A stretch of DNA of 64,000 bases from assembly GCF_032463525.1 (NCBI RefSeq), contig NZ_CP135971.1, forward strand, positions 1,922,001 to 1,986,000, in the 5' to 3' direction. Positions 8,267 through 17,269 of this stretch are shown here, one piece after another (position 1 is the stretch's first letter; each line of letters opens with the position of its first letter). The position numbers and the translations under genes are program-made. The stretch comes from Pseudomonas sp. DTU_2021_1001937_2_SI_NGA_ILE_001 (lineage in GTDB: Bacteria > Pseudomonadota > Gammaproteobacteria > Pseudomonadales > Pseudomonadaceae). Below the pieces are notes generated by a model, which made no database searches, was not told the origin of the DNA, and worked only from the letters and a program-made list of their open reading frames with translations.

Positions 8267-10236
8267 GACAGGGCTCCAGCAGGGTCGAGGGTCTGGCGGA
8301 CCTTCTGGCTCACCTTGAGGCGGTAGCGGCGGTCCAGCACTGCCAGCGCGCCACCCAGAGCGGTGAGCAGACCGCCCAGCCAGATCCAGCGCACGAAGGG
8401 TTTGACGTGTACGCGTACCGCCCAGGCACCGTTGTCCAGCGGTTCGCCCAGGGCGACGTAGAGGTCACGGGTGAAGCCGGCGTCGATACCGGCCTCGGTC
8501 ATCATCGACTGCTGCACGGTGTACAGGCGCTTTTCAGGATGCAGCACGCTGACCGGCCGGTCGCCGCGCCAGACGCGGACCGTCGCGCGATCAGAGACGA
8601 AGTTCGGTCCTTCATGATGCCTGGCACCCTCGAATTCGAAGCGGTAGCCGCCCAGCTCGGTACTCTGCCCCGGTGCCAGGCGCAGGTCGCGCTCGACGCT
8701 GTGCTGGCTGGACAACACCACGCCCAGGGCGCAGACCACCAGCCCGATGTGCGCCAGCTGCATGCCCCAGTAGCTGCGGCCCAGGCTGCGCAAGCCGCGC
8801 CACAGGCCCTTGTGGCGAGTCTTGTCGAACAGGTCGCGCAGCGCACCGAACACCACCCAGGCGGCCAGCAGCAGGATCGCCAGTACCGCCCACTGACCCT
8901 CGCCGAGCAGCAGCCAGAACAGCCCGGCCACGCCCCCGCTGGCGATCAGCACCGGCGTCAGCATGCCCAGCAGCCAGCGCAGCGGGGTGTCTTTCCAGCG
9001 CACCAGCACTCCGACGCTGAGCACCACCAGCAGCAAGGCCATCAGCGGTACGAACAGGCTGTTGAAGTACGGCGGTCCCACCGACATCTTGGCGCCGCTC
9101 AAGGCATCGACCACCAGCGGGTACAAGGTGCCGAGCAGAATCATCGAGGCCGCCACCACCAGCAGCAGGTTGTTGGTCAGCAGCAGGGTTTCCCGCGACC
9201 ACAGGCCAAAACTCACCTGGCTCTTGACCACCGGGGCGCGCAACGCGAACAGGGTCAGCGAACCGCCCACCACCAGCAGCAGGAACGCCAGGATGAACAC
9301 CCCGCGCGCCGGGTCGGAGGCGAAGGCGTGCACCGAGGTCAGCACCCCGGAGCGCACCAGGAAAGTTCCCAGCAGGCTCAGGGAAAACGCCGCGATGGCC
9401 AGCAGCACGGTCCAGCTCTTGAACACCCCGCGCTTCTCGGTCACGGCCAGCGAGTGAATCAGCGCCGTGCCGACCAGCCAGGGCATGAACGAGGCATTCT
9501 CCACCGGGTCCCAGAACCACCAGCCGCCCCAGCCCAGTTCGTAGTAGGCCCACCAGGAACCCAGGGTGATGCCGACGCCGAGAAACGCCCAGGCCACCAG
9601 GGTCCAGGGCCGCGACCAGCGCGCCCAGGCGGCGTCCAGGCGCCCGCCCAGCAATGCCGCGATGGCGAAGGCGAAGGCGACGGAGAAGCCCACGTAGCCC
9701 ATGTACAGCATGGGTGGGTGGACGATCAGGCCGATGTCCTGCAGCAACGGGTTGAGGTCGCGCCCGTTGGCCGGGGTCTGCGGCAGAATGCGCAGAAAGG
9801 GGTTGGAGGTGAGGATCAGGAACGACAGGAAGCCCACGCTGATCATGCCCATCACCGCCAGCACCCGGGCCAGCATTTCGCGCGGCAGCTGGCGTGACAG
9901 CACCGACACCGCGAAGGTCCAGCCGCCGAGGATCAGCGCCCAGAGCAGCAGCGAGCCTTCATGGGCCCCCCATACGGCACTGAACTTGTAGTACCAGGGC
10001 AAGGCGCTGTTGGAGTTCTGTGCAACATAGGCCACCGAGAAGTCGTCGCTCATGAAGGCCTGGGTCAGGCAGGCGAAGGCGAACACCAGAAAAGCGAACT
10101 GGCCCCAGGCCGCCGGACGGCCCAGGTCCATCCACAGCACATCGCCGCGCCAGGCGCCGATCAGCGGGACGCAGGCCTGCACCAGGGCGAAACACAGGGC
10201 CAGGATCATGGCCAGATGGCCGAGTTCAGGAATCAT
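8263..10236 (-). CDS. ccmF: Haem lyase CcmF
   Basis: A 657-residue polytopic membrane protein. The haem-handling WWD signature is present (GWGGWWFWDPVENASF around residues 233-248), with conserved periplasmic His residues in flanking loops, and about 15 hydrophobic segments. CcmF takes haem from holo-CcmE and, with CcmH/CcmI, ligates it to apocytochrome c. Size is as expected for the family. The gap to ccmE upstream is 3 bases. Confidence 0.96.
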   Translation of the reverse strand: MIPELGHLAMILALCFALVQACVPLIGAWRGDVLWMDLGRPAAWGQFAFLVFAFACLTQAFMSDDFSVAYVAQNSNSALPWYYKFSAVWGAHEGSLLLWALILGGWTFAVSVLSRQLPREMLARVLAVMGMISVGFLSFLILTSNPFLRILPQTPANGRDLNPLLQDIGLIVHPPMLYMGYVGFSVAFAFAIAALLGGRLDAAWARWSRPWTLVAWAFLGVGITLGSWWAYYELGWGGWWFWDPVENASFMPWLVGTALIHSLAVTEKRGVFKSWTVLLAIAAFSLSLLGTFLVRSGVLTSVHAFASDPARGVFILAFLLLVVGGSLTLFALRAPVVKSQVSFGLWSRETLLLTNNLLLVVAASMILLGTLYPLVVDALSGAKMSVGPPYFNSLFVPLMALLLVVLSVGVLVRWKDTPLRWLLGMLTPVLIASGGVAGLFWLLLGEGQWAVLAILLLAAWVVFGALRDLFDKTRHKGLWRGLRSLGRSYWGMQLAHIGLVVCALGVVLSSQHSVERDLRLAPGQSTELGGYRFEFEGARHHEGPNFVSDRATVRVWRGDRPVSVLHPEKRLYTVQQSMMTEAGIDAGFTRDLYVALGEPLDNGAWAVRVHVKPFVRWIWLGGLLTALGGALAVLDRRYRLKVSQKVRQTLDPAGALS

Positions 10237-10239
10237 CGT

Positions 10240-10707
10240 TCAGCCCTTCCCGCCAGGTGCCGGCGCCTGGCCTTCGCTCAACCGGCCGCTGTCCTTGAGT
10301 GCCTTGCTGACTTCAGGCGGCATGTACTTTTCGTCGTGCTTGGCCAGCACTTCGTCGGCGACCACCACACCATCGGCACCGAGACGGCCCAAGGCGACGA
10401 TGCCCTGCCCTTCGCGGAACAGGTCGGGCAGGATGCCGCGATAGCGGATGGTCACCGAACGGTTGAAATCGGTGACCACGAAGCGTACGTCCAGCGAGTC
10501 GCCAGAGCGCTGCAGCGAGCCCTGCTGGACCATGCCGCCGGCACGGATGCGGGTATCGAGCGGCGCTTCGCCGTTGGCGATCTGCGTCGGTGTGTAGAAC
10601 AGGTTGAGGTTTTCCTGCAGGGCGCTCAGGGCCAGGCCCAGGGCCACGCCGATACCGGCAAGCAGGGCGAAGATCAGCAGCAGGCGCTTCTTGCGCTGTG
10701 GATTCAT
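10240..10707 (-). CDS. ccmE: Haem chaperone CcmE
   Basis: A 155-residue periplasmic haem chaperone with one N-terminal membrane anchor (about 8-28), an OB-fold beta barrel, and the haem-attachment motif HxxxY (H124, Y128 in [10 protein letters not shown]). Haem is bound covalently at this His before transfer to CcmF. The start at 10707 begins [11 protein letters not shown] and overlaps the ccmD stop; the frame is open further upstream, but that extension lies inside ccmD. Confidence 0.95.
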   Translation of the reverse strand: MNPQRKKRLLLIFALLAGIGVALGLALSALQENLNLFYTPTQIANGEAPLDTRIRAGGMVQQGSLQRSGDSLDVRFVVTDFNRSVTIRYRGILPDLFREGQGIVALGRLGADGVVVADEVLAKHDEKYMPPEVSKALKDSGRLSEGQAPAPGGKG

Positions 10708-10880
10708 GGCTGGCTCTCCCGACGCAGGCGGCGCGCCTGGTCTTGCAGATAACGGCGCCGTGCCAGCCACGGCAGGGCGAGATTGACGATCATCACCAGG
10801 CCGAACAGGCCATAAGCCGACCAGACGAACAGCCCGTGGCGGCCCATGGCCAGGAAGTCGGCGAAGGAATCGAAGCTCAC
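10704..10880 (-). CDS. ccmD: Haem exporter accessory protein CcmD (GTG start)
   Basis: A 58-residue reading frame, read by translating the gap between ccmC and ccmE. It begins at GTG (10880), gives [20 protein letters not shown] and one membrane segment (about 13-38), then a basic tail ([17 protein letters not shown]). That is the CcmD pattern: a small single-pass protein that releases holo-CcmE from CcmC. It overlaps ccmC by 4 bases (GTGA) and ccmE by 4 bases. Confidence 0.92.
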   Translation of the reverse strand: MSFDSFADFLAMGRHGLFVWSAYGLFGLVMIVNLALPWLARRRYLQDQARRLRRESQP

Positions 10881-11662
10881 GGGCGCACCTCCCCAGGGGT
10901 TGGTCGGCCCAGCTGACGCAGCACTTCATCCTGCGCCCAGCGGGTACGTGCCTCGCGGCGCAGCACTTCCAGGCGCATGCGCATCAGCAGCACCATGGCG
11001 AAGAAGGCATAGAACCCCAGGGCGGTAAACAGCAGCGGCAGCCACATCTCGGCGGGCATCGCCGGTTTTTCGGTCAGGGAAAAGGTCGCGCCCTGGTGCA
11101 GGGTATTCCACCACTGCACCGAGTACTTGATGATCGGGATGTTCACCACCCCGACGATGGCCAGCACCGCGCAGGCCCTGGCCGCGCTGTCGCGGTTGCC
11201 GATGGCGTTGCCCAGGGCAATCAGCCCCAGGTAGAGGAACAGCAGGATCAGCATCGAGGTCAGGCGCGCGTCCCACACCCACCAGGAGCCCCAGGTCGGC
11301 TTGCCCCAGATAGCCCCGGTGAGCAGGGCCAGGGCGGTCATCCAGGCACCGATGGGCGCTGCGCACTGCAGGGCGACGTCGGCCAGCTTCATCCGCCACA
11401 CCAGCCCGACCACGCCACACACCGCGAGCATCACATAGCAGGATTGCGCGAGCATGGCGCTGGGCACGTGGATGTAGATGATCCGGAAGCTGTTGCCCTG
11501 CTGGTAGTCCGGCGGCGCGAAGGCCAGGCCCCAGACCACGCCGATGCTCAGGGCCAGGGCCGCGAAGAGCGCCAGCCAGGGCAGCCAGCGACCGCTGATC
11601 GTGTAGAAGCTTTTGGGCGAGCCCAGCCGGTGAAACCAGGCCCAACGGGTGCTGCTATTCAT
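10877..11662 (-). CDS. ccmC: Haem transporter/handling protein CcmC
   Basis: A 261-residue protein with six hydrophobic segments and the tryptophan-rich WWD motif ([13 protein letters not shown], around residues 125-137) flanked by conserved His residues. CcmC loads haem onto CcmE at the periplasmic face of the inner membrane. The ATG at 11662 ([14 protein letters not shown]) gives the usual Pseudomonas N-terminus. A 61-base gap separates it from ccmB; it overlaps ccmD by 4 bases. Confidence 0.95.
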   Translation of the reverse strand: MNSSTRWAWFHRLGSPKSFYTISGRWLPWLALFAALALSIGVVWGLAFAPPDYQQGNSFRIIYIHVPSAMLAQSCYVMLAVCGVVGLVWRMKLADVALQCAAPIGAWMTALALLTGAIWGKPTWGSWWVWDARLTSMLILLFLYLGLIALGNAIGNRDSAARACAVLAIVGVVNIPIIKYSVQWWNTLHQGATFSLTEKPAMPAEMWLPLLFTALGFYAFFAMVLLMRMRLEVLRREARTRWAQDEVLRQLGRPTPGEVRP

Positions 11663-11723
11663 TGCACTGCCTTATTGGTGTACGTAAGCGAGCGCGGCCG
11701 GCCATGCGGCATCGCGACCTCGA

Positions 11724-12395
11724 TCATTCCGCGACGCTGATCTTCAGCCCTTCGGCGATGGCGAAGGGGGTCAGGGTCAGCGCCAGTGCTGCCAGGCTGG
11801 CCAGCCACAGCAGGTAACCCGTCGCCGGCATGCCCTGCAGCGCGGCCTGCAGTGCACCGCTGCCGAGGATCAGCACCGGGATATACAGCGGCAGGATCAA
11901 CAGCGCCAGCAACAGGCCACCGCGCTTCAGGCCGACGGTCAGCGCCGCCCCCACCGCCCCGAGCAGGCTCAGCACCGGCGTACCCAGCAGCAGCGAGGCC
12001 ACCAGCACGCCGAGGCACTCGCCCGGCAGCCCGAGCATCAGCGCCAGCACGGGCGCCATCAGCACCAGCGCCAGGCCGGAGAACAGCCAGTGTGCCAGCA
12101 CCTTGGCCAGAACCATAAGCGCCAAGGGGTGCGGCGAAAGGACCCACTGCTCCAGCGAACCGTCCTCGAAGTCGCTGCGAAACAGACCATCGAGCGACAG
12201 CAGTACCGCCAGCAATGCCGCCACCCACACCAGTCCGGGCGCCAGGGTGCGCAGCAGGCCGGCTTCAGGGCCGACCGCCAGGGGGAACAGAGCAATCACG
12301 ATAGCGAAAAAAACCAGCGGGTTGAGCAGCTCCGCCGGACGGCGACTCAGCAGGCGCAGCTCGCGCAGCAGCAACAGGGTAAAGGCGTGGGTCAT
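11724..12395 (-). CDS. ccmB: Haem exporter permease CcmB
   Basis: A 223-residue membrane protein with six hydrophobic segments (starting [20 protein letters not shown]), of the length usual for CcmB. With CcmA it forms the ABC module whose ATP hydrolysis drives release of holo-CcmE. The start overlaps the ccmA stop by 4 bases. Confidence 0.95.
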   Translation of the reverse strand: MTHAFTLLLLRELRLLSRRPAELLNPLVFFAIVIALFPLAVGPEAGLLRTLAPGLVWVAALLAVLLSLDGLFRSDFEDGSLEQWVLSPHPLALMVLAKVLAHWLFSGLALVLMAPVLALMLGLPGECLGVLVASLLLGTPVLSLLGAVGAALTVGLKRGGLLLALLILPLYIPVLILGSGALQAALQGMPATGYLLWLASLAALALTLTPFAIAEGLKISVAE

Positions 12396-13024
12396 GTGCG
12401 GCCCTGCCCCAGGTCAAGATTACGGTAACCAGACGGCTTGCCGCCCAGGCTGTGATGGGTCGTCAGGACCACCAGGCCGCCCTGCTCGCAGTGCCTGGCC
12501 AGATGCGCTTCCAGTTGCGTGACGGCGTGGCTGTCCAGGGCCGTGAACGGCTCATCCAGAACCCAGACCGACGGCCCCGGCAGATACAGGCGCGCCAGGG
12601 CGACGCGGCGTTGCTGGCCGGCCGACAGGCTGTGACAAGGCACGTCTTCGAAGCCTCGCAGGCCGACCTGCTCGAGGGCCTGCCATAAGGTCTCGGCTGC
12701 CACCGGTTGGTGCAGCGCACAGAGCCAGACGAGATTTTCCAGGGGGGTCAGGACATCCTTGATGCCCGGCGCGTGGCCGATCCACAACAGTTGGCGGGCC
12801 AACGCCGCGCGCTGGCCCGCCAACGGCTGGCCGCCCAGACGCACCTCGCCGGCCGTTGGACGCATCAACCCGCACAGCAGGCGCAGCAGGCTGGTCTTGC
12901 CGCTGCCGTTCGGCCCGCTGACCTGCAGCATGTCGCCGCCTTGCAGGTGCAGGTCCAGGTTGTCGAACAGCAGACGGGCGTCGCGTTCGCAGCCCAGCCC
13001 GATGGCTTGCAGGTCCAGCTTCAT
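12392..13024 (-). CDS. ccmA: Haem exporter ATP-binding protein CcmA
   Basis: A 210-residue ABC ATPase: Walker A GPNGSGKT (37-44), signature LSAGQQRR, Walker B VWVLDEPF with the following ALD loop, and the H-loop TTHH. It is the first gene of the ccm operon as seen here. The region upstream (13025-13169) is a divergent spacer with an inverted repeat described separately. Confidence 0.95.
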   Translation of the reverse strand: MKLDLQAIGLGCERDARLLFDNLDLHLQGGDMLQVSGPNGSGKTSLLRLLCGLMRPTAGEVRLGGQPLAGQRAALARQLLWIGHAPGIKDVLTPLENLVWLCALHQPVAAETLWQALEQVGLRGFEDVPCHSLSAGQQRRVALARLYLPGPSVWVLDEPFTALDSHAVTQLEAHLARHCEQGGLVVLTTHHSLGGKPSGYRNLDLGQGRT

Positions 13025-13054
13025 CGACCTTCCCGGTTAATGGTGGGTTCAAGT

Positions 13055-13101
13055 CGACCTTGCAACGGCCGTTACACTGATGCAACGTGATTGCAAGGTC
13101 G
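13055..13101. promoter_or_regulatory. 11-base inverted repeat in the ccmA / fliK-like divergent promoter region
   Basis: CGACCTTGCAA (13055-13065) and TTGCAAGGTCG (13091-13101) are exact reverse complements separated by 25 bases, and an extra TGCAAC copy lies at 13081-13086 inside the spacer. It stands between divergent genes. It could be a regulator binding site or an RNA hairpin; no U-tract follows in either direction at the right place, so a terminator is less likely. Confidence 0.5.
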
Positions 13102-13169
13102 GAAAAAAAGCGTCGCATTATACATGGACGCCCAGCTCCAGAGCGCTCCAATCAACGGGTTACAGCTCA

Positions 13170-14798
13170 ATGACAGGTGACATCGCCAACGTTCCAGCGG
13201 CCAATCCGGCCCTCATCCAGGCCCGCGCCAGCCTGGCCGCCAATCAGGTACTGACGCTGTTCAATGCCATGGCCGAGCTGATTCCCCCCGGCGAAAACGC
13301 CAAGGCCGAAGTCGTGGCCCTCAAGCAGGTCGGCCAGCAGTTCGAACTGTTGCTGCGGGTGCTGCTCGCCAATGGCAGCCAGGTCAGCGTGCAGGCCACC
13401 AGCGACCAGCCACTGACGCCCGGCACCCGGCTGCTGGTGACGCAATCTTCGCCCATCGAACTGAACCTGAGCCTGCAACAGATCAATAACGCGGCGAATA
13501 ACCTCAAGACCGAACTGGATCTGCGCCAGGTCCCGGTGGGCACCCTGCTGCAGGCCAAGGTCTTGACCAACCAGGCCATCGACAAGGCCACCGGCCAGGT
13601 CATCGCCCAGCCGCAGGGCGCTGCGGCGGCGCTGCCGGCCACGGTGGCCTATCGCTCAATCATTATCTTGCTCAACACCGCGCTGGCCGGGACCAGCCTG
13701 AGCCTGGAAAGCCCGGCGCCACTGGTGCCTGGCAGTCTGCTCAGCGCCCGCGTGCAGGACAGCCAGGCGCTGAGTTTCGTGCCCCTGCCCGGCCGTCTGG
13801 ATCAGCTCGCGGTGAGCCAGCAGTTGGCCGCCCAGCAGAGCCGCCAAGGATCCCTGGAGAGCCTGTTCAAGGCCCTGCAGGACCTGCCGCGTACCCAGGC
13901 GAACCTGCCCCCCGCCGTGCAAACCAGAATCGACACCCTTCTGGCCGAGCTGCCGCCCCTGCGCCAGCTGACCAGCCCACAGGGGCTGGCCCAGGCGTTG
14001 AATGCCAGTGGGATGTTCATGGAGTCGCGGCTGCTGGCCGGCCAGGATATGGCGCAGCTCCCGGACCTCAAGGCCGGCCTGCTGCGCCTGGTGGCACAAC
14101 TGCTGCCGCCTGGCGTGCCCGCCAATGTCGCCTACGGCGCCGCCGCAGCCAGCAATACCCTGGTGCGCGCCATGCCCAGCGCGATCCGCAATGCCCTGGG
14201 CACTCTGGGCCAGGTGGCGCCACGGCCCGAGCAGCTCAGTTTCCCCCTGCCCGCCCGGGATGTCGCCGCCGGGGTGGACAAGGACGACCTGGAACTGCTG
14301 TTGAAACTGGCCGCCGCCGCCGTATCGCGTATCCAGAGCCATCAGCTTGGCGCGCTGGAACAGACCCGCAGCAATGCCGACGGCACCCAGGTCACCACCT
14401 GGCAGACCGAAGTGCCAACCCGTAACGCCCACGAAGTGGTGCCGCTGCAAGTCAAGATCCAGCGCGAAGACCCGCCGCCCGAAGAAGACCCGCGCCAGGC
14501 TGGCGAGGACCGCTCTGCCCAGGCCCGGGAGCCGTTGTGGAACATCGACCTGGCCTTCGACCTGGAACCGCTGGGACCGCTGCAGGTGCATGCGCGGCTG
14601 GTGCGCGGCACGCTGTCCAGCCAGCTCTGGGCACAGCGCGAAAGCAGCGCGCAGCTGATCGAACAGGAACTGGGGCACTTGCGCGACCGCCTGGTGGCCT
14701 GCGGGCTGACGGTTGGCGACCTGAGCTGCTCGCACGGCGCTGCTCCACAAGGACCGCGCACCCAACTCGAACAACGCTGGATCGACGAGAACGCCTGA
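13170..14798 (+). CDS. FliK-like flagellar hook-length-control domain protein (orphan)
   Basis: A 542-residue protein beginning MTGDIANVPAANPAL. The N-terminal and middle parts are Ala/Leu/Gln-rich with a beta-type stretch (LKQVGQQFELLLRVLLANG). The C-terminal ~130 residues (from about 410) carry the FliK C-terminal pattern: VTTWQTEVPTRNAHEVVPLQVKIQ and WNIDLAFDLEPLGPLQVHARLV. True FliK is encoded separately at 35.7-37.1 kb, so this is a second FliK-like protein. It is followed, with a one-base overlap, by a mini-FlhB, which suggests the two act together on export-substrate specificity; this pairing parallels YlqG/YlqH of Bacillus. Function is not established. The start at 13170 was chosen because the N-terminus matches the family-like pattern; the frame runs further upstream into the promoter region. 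Confidence 0.75.
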   Translation: MTGDIANVPAANPALIQARASLAANQVLTLFNAMAELIPPGENAKAEVVALKQVGQQFELLLRVLLANGSQVSVQATSDQPLTPGTRLLVTQSSPIELNLSLQQINNAANNLKTELDLRQVPVGTLLQAKVLTNQAIDKATGQVIAQPQGAAAALPATVAYRSIIILLNTALAGTSLSLESPAPLVPGSLLSARVQDSQALSFVPLPGRLDQLAVSQQLAAQQSRQGSLESLFKALQDLPRTQANLPPAVQTRIDTLLAELPPLRQLTSPQGLAQALNASGMFMESRLLAGQDMAQLPDLKAGLLRLVAQLLPPGVPANVAYGAAAASNTLVRAMPSAIRNALGTLGQVAPRPEQLSFPLPARDVAAGVDKDDLELLLKLAAAAVSRIQSHQLGALEQTRSNADGTQVTTWQTEVPTRNAHEVVPLQVKIQREDPPPEEDPRQAGEDRSAQAREPLWNIDLAFDLEPLGPLQVHARLVRGTLSSQLWAQRESSAQLIEQELGHLRDRLVACGLTVGDLSCSHGAAPQGPRTQLEQRWIDENA

Positions 14799-15124
14799 TG
14801 AGCCATGCCGACCTGACCGCGCCCCGCCAGGCGATCGCCCTCACCTATGATGGCGAGCAGGCACCGACCCTGAGCGCCAAAGGCGAAGACCGAATCGCCG
14901 AGGAGATCCTCGGCATCGCCCGGGAACATGAAGTGCCGATCTACGAGAACGCCGAGCTGGTCAAGTTGCTGGCGCGGCTGGAACTGGGTGACAGCATCCC
15001 CCAGGAGCTGTACCGCAGCATCGCCGAGATCATCGCCTTCGCCTGGCACCTGAAGGGCAAATACCCGGTGGGCATGGGCCCGGATGATCCGCCTATCGAG
15101 AAGGACATCACGCCGAAAAGCTGA
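14798..15124 (+). CDS. Mini-FlhB: FlhB cytoplasmic-domain-like protein (FhlB/FlhX type)
   Basis: A 108-residue soluble protein matching only the C-terminal cytoplasmic half of FlhB-type export-switch proteins: AIALTYDGEQAPTLSAKGEDRIAEEI at the start, then IYENAELVKLLARLELGDSIPQELYRSIAEIIAFAW, the conserved FlhB-CC tail. There are no membrane segments, and the autocleavage motif NPTH of full FlhB is absent, so it begins in effect where the FlhB-CC fragment begins. Full-length FlhB is at 30.1-31.2 kb. Its ATG overlaps the stop of the FliK-like gene by one base, a sign of coupled translation. Proteins of this type can substitute for FlhB-CC in some bacteria; here the role is inference. Confidence 0.85.
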   Translation: MSHADLTAPRQAIALTYDGEQAPTLSAKGEDRIAEEILGIAREHEVPIYENAELVKLLARLELGDSIPQELYRSIAEIIAFAWHLKGKYPVGMGPDDPPIEKDITPKS

Positions 15125-15243
15125 AGGTGCTCAGCCGCTAGGCGATTGAGCGACCGGGGAGTGTTGCAGGGTACTGGTAGGACAGGCTTCAGCCGGGAAC
15201 CCTCTGAGCGAAGATGGGCTTTGACCGCACTACTTGTGGCTGG

Positions 15244-15365
15244 GTGGGAGCGGCTTTAGCCGCGAAAGCGCCAGGAAATTCACTGCATTTGCTGTGAACA
15301 TGCGGCCGCTTCGCGGCTGAAGCCGCTCCTACCCGGTCTAACCGAACCGTATTGGCTTTGGCCGC
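15244..15365. repeat. REPIN-like element (copy 1) with conserved flank
   Basis: Two inverted REP sequences, GTGGGAGCGGCTTTAGCCGC (from 15244) and GCGGCTGAAGCCGCTCCTAC (to about 15332), enclose a ~45-base spacer containing CACTGCAT..GCTGTGAAC. The reverse complement of this whole element is nearly the same as 39890-39982, and the likeness continues into the right flank (CTAACCGAACCGTATTGG, to about 15365). It fills most of the 15125-15390 spacer, downstream of the mini-FlhB gene and downstream of the DUF2802 gene. Confidence 0.9.
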
Positions 15366-15390
15366 AACCCCGATGGTCACGGCCTGGCCA

Positions 15391-15786
15391 TCAGGGCGCG
15401 CTGCCGTGCAGCTTGCTCATCAGCTGAGCTTCGGCCTGGGTCAGACCACAGGCCTGGGTCAGTTCTTCGACGCTCGCGCCCATGCCTACCAGCCGGGCCG
15501 CCTGGGCGAAACTGAGGGTCGAGGGGTCGCGCTGTTCCAGCGCGGTGATCTTGTCTGGCAACGGAGCGACGATGGCGCGTAACTCGCGCAGGTCCTCGCC
15601 CATGCCAACCGTGCCTTTCTGGTAGTTGTCGACGCGGCGGGCCAATTCGCGCAGCCGCTGTTCACGGGCGACATCAGCCTGCTCACGCTCCACATCGAGC
15701 TTGCGCTGGCGCTTGATGTGGCTCAGGAGCACGCCCAGGGTGGCAACCCAGGCGACGCCCAGAACCCCGACAGCAATCTCAAGCAT
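15391..15786 (-). CDS. DUF2802 membrane-anchored protein of the chemotaxis operon
   Basis: A 131-residue protein with one N-terminal membrane anchor (about 3-22), a charged coiled-coil stretch (residues 25-85, KRQRKLDVEREQADVAREQR) and a short C-terminal helical region (PSTLSFAQAARLVGMGASVEELTQACGLTQAEAQLM), which is the DUF2802 pattern with a helix-turn-helix-like look. It ends the parP-cheW transcript and starts 3 bases after the cheW stop. Function unknown; conserved next to cheW in Pseudomonas and relatives. Confidence 0.85.
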   Translation of the reverse strand: MLEIAVGVLGVAWVATLGVLLSHIKRQRKLDVEREQADVAREQRLRELARRVDNYQKGTVGMGEDLRELRAIVAPLPDKITALEQRDPSTLSFAQAARLVGMGASVEELTQACGLTQAEAQLMSKLHGSAP

Positions 15787-15789
15787 TGG

Positions 15790-16269
15790 TCAGATGTTCT
15801 CCAGCTCGGACCATTCTTCCTCGGTCATCATCTTGTCCAGCTCGACCAGGATCAGCAGCTCGCCGTTCTTGTTGCACACGCCCTGGATGAACTTGGCCGA
15901 CTCGTCGTTGCCCACGTTAGGCGCGGTCTCGACTTCCGACTGACGCAGGTAGACCACTTCGGCCACGCTGTCGACCAGAATACCGACCACCTGCTTGTCC
16001 GCCTCGATGATCACGATACGGGTGTTGTCACTGACTTCGACAGGCGCCAGGCCGAAGCGCTGACGGGTGTCGATCACGGTGACGACGTTGCCGCGCAGGT
16101 TGATGATGCCCAGTACATAGCTGGGAGCCCCCGGCACCGGTGCGATCTCGGTGTAGCGCAGCACCTCCTGGACCTGCATCACGTTGATGCCGTAGGACTC
16201 GTTGTCCAACCGGAAGGTAACCCACTGCAGGATAGGATCTTCGGAACCTTGTGCAGACGACTTATTCAT
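15790..16269 (-). CDS. cheW: Chemotaxis coupling protein CheW
   Basis: A 159-residue single CheW domain (about residues 14-155): QWVTFRLDNESYGINVMQVQEVLRY, then VLGIINLRGNVVTVIDTRQRFGL and VGILVDSVAEVV. CheW couples methyl-accepting receptors to the CheA kinase in the cytoplasmic array. It follows parP by 57 bases and precedes the DUF2802 gene by 3, so the three are likely co-transcribed, perhaps from the sigma-28 promoter upstream of parP. Confidence 0.95.
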   Translation of the reverse strand: MNKSSAQGSEDPILQWVTFRLDNESYGINVMQVQEVLRYTEIAPVPGAPSYVLGIINLRGNVVTVIDTRQRFGLAPVEVSDNTRIVIIEADKQVVGILVDSVAEVVYLRQSEVETAPNVGNDESAKFIQGVCNKNGELLILVELDKMMTEEEWSELENI

Positions 16270-16326
16270 GTTTCCAACCCCTCACCTATGTGCTGTGCAG
16301 GCAGCGCAATACGCGCCGTCCAATGG

Positions 16327-17226
16327 TTATCTAAGCGTGTTTATCTGCTTGACCGCGCCACTGGCGATCAGCTCGGCCAACTGTGCAACATCCAGCAAGG
16401 CGCACATGTGCTCGATCACCGTACCGGCCAGCCATGGCCGATGACCGCGCGAAACGCGCCACTTGATCTCGTCGGGGTCCAGGCGCAGCGAACGGCTGAC
16501 CTGGTGTACCGCCAACCCCCACTCATACCCCTGCACCGAGATGACGTACTGCAGGCCCTGGCGGAAATCCTCGCGGTAACGGTCAGGCATGACCCAGCGC
16601 GCGGTGTCCAGCACCTTCAGGTTGCCGGCCTGGCACGGCAGGATCCCCAGGAACCAGTCGGGCTGGCCGAACAATGGGGTCAGCTCCTGCCCTTGCAGTG
16701 AATAGATCGAGCCCAGGCACACCAGCGGTACCGCCAGGGTCAGGCCTGCCACGTCGAACAGCAGGCATTCGAACGGTTCCTCGGCCCACTCCGGACGGCC
16801 ATCGATGGCCGGAGGCGGAGGTGGCGGCTGATCGACCTTGGCATTGAGCTGGGCCACCGGCTCGACACGCGTCGACTCTTCGGTGACCACGGGCGCCACC
16901 GGTTCGGCAACCGGCACCACCACACGCGCCTCGACCGCTGGTTTGGCTTCGACCACCGGCTGGGTAGGCACCACCACCGGCGCCGGGGCAGGAGCCGCTA
17001 CGGGGGCAGGTACCGCCACCGGACGTGGCCGGGGCGCCATGCGCGCATCGCGGGCCTGCTCTTCGAGCACGGCGGCCTTGAATTCGTCGAAATCGTTTGG
17101 CGGCGCGATGACCTCAAGCTGTATCGCCTCGTCCGGCGTGACTTCGTCGATGTCCTGAAGCAACGCGTCCAGGTACGACTGCAGAGCAGCTTGTGGCCGG
17201 GTGGCGATGTCTACGGGACGAATCAT
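16327..17226 (-). CDS. parP: ParP: polar array positioning protein with CheW-like C-terminal domain
   Basis: A 299-residue protein in three parts: a short N-terminal segment (MIRPVDIATRPQAALQSYLDALLQDID), a long Pro/Val/Ala-rich linker (about 62-150, with a run of six prolines), and a C-terminal CheW-like domain (about 150-285, FECLLFDVAGLTLAVPLVCLGSIY). This is the ParP layout; ParP tethers chemoreceptor arrays at the pole through ParC and the CheA localisation domain. The neighbouring ParA-like gene fits. A TTG start at 17238 is possible, but the ATG at 17226 was preferred; neither has a strong ribosome site. Confidence 0.88.
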   Translation of the reverse strand: MIRPVDIATRPQAALQSYLDALLQDIDEVTPDEAIQLEVIAPPNDFDEFKAAVLEEQARDARMAPRPRPVAVPAPVAAPAPAPVVVPTQPVVEAKPAVEARVVVPVAEPVAPVVTEESTRVEPVAQLNAKVDQPPPPPPAIDGRPEWAEEPFECLLFDVAGLTLAVPLVCLGSIYSLQGQELTPLFGQPDWFLGILPCQAGNLKVLDTARWVMPDRYREDFRQGLQYVISVQGYEWGLAVHQVSRSLRLDPDEIKWRVSRGHRPWLAGTVIEHMCALLDVAQLAELIASGAVKQINTLR

Positions 17227-17269
17227 GTCAGGGCCCAACGAAAGGAAATGCCAAACGCTTCTGACCGGG

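Noticed and set aside
8407..9897. 496-codon + strand frame antisense to ccmF
   Set aside because: Gln/His/Ala-rich shadow; ccmF on the other strand has WWD and membrane segments.
13091..13140. Sigma-70 promoter for the fliK-like gene (TTGCAA ... TATACA)
   Set aside because: The spacing of about 22 bases between the boxes is too long to support the call.
13170..15124. Remnant of a virulence-type (injectisome) type III secretion system
   Set aside because: Only FliK-like and FlhB-CC-like genes are present; no SctV, SctC, SctJ or needle genes are nearby, and both proteins resemble flagellar family members.
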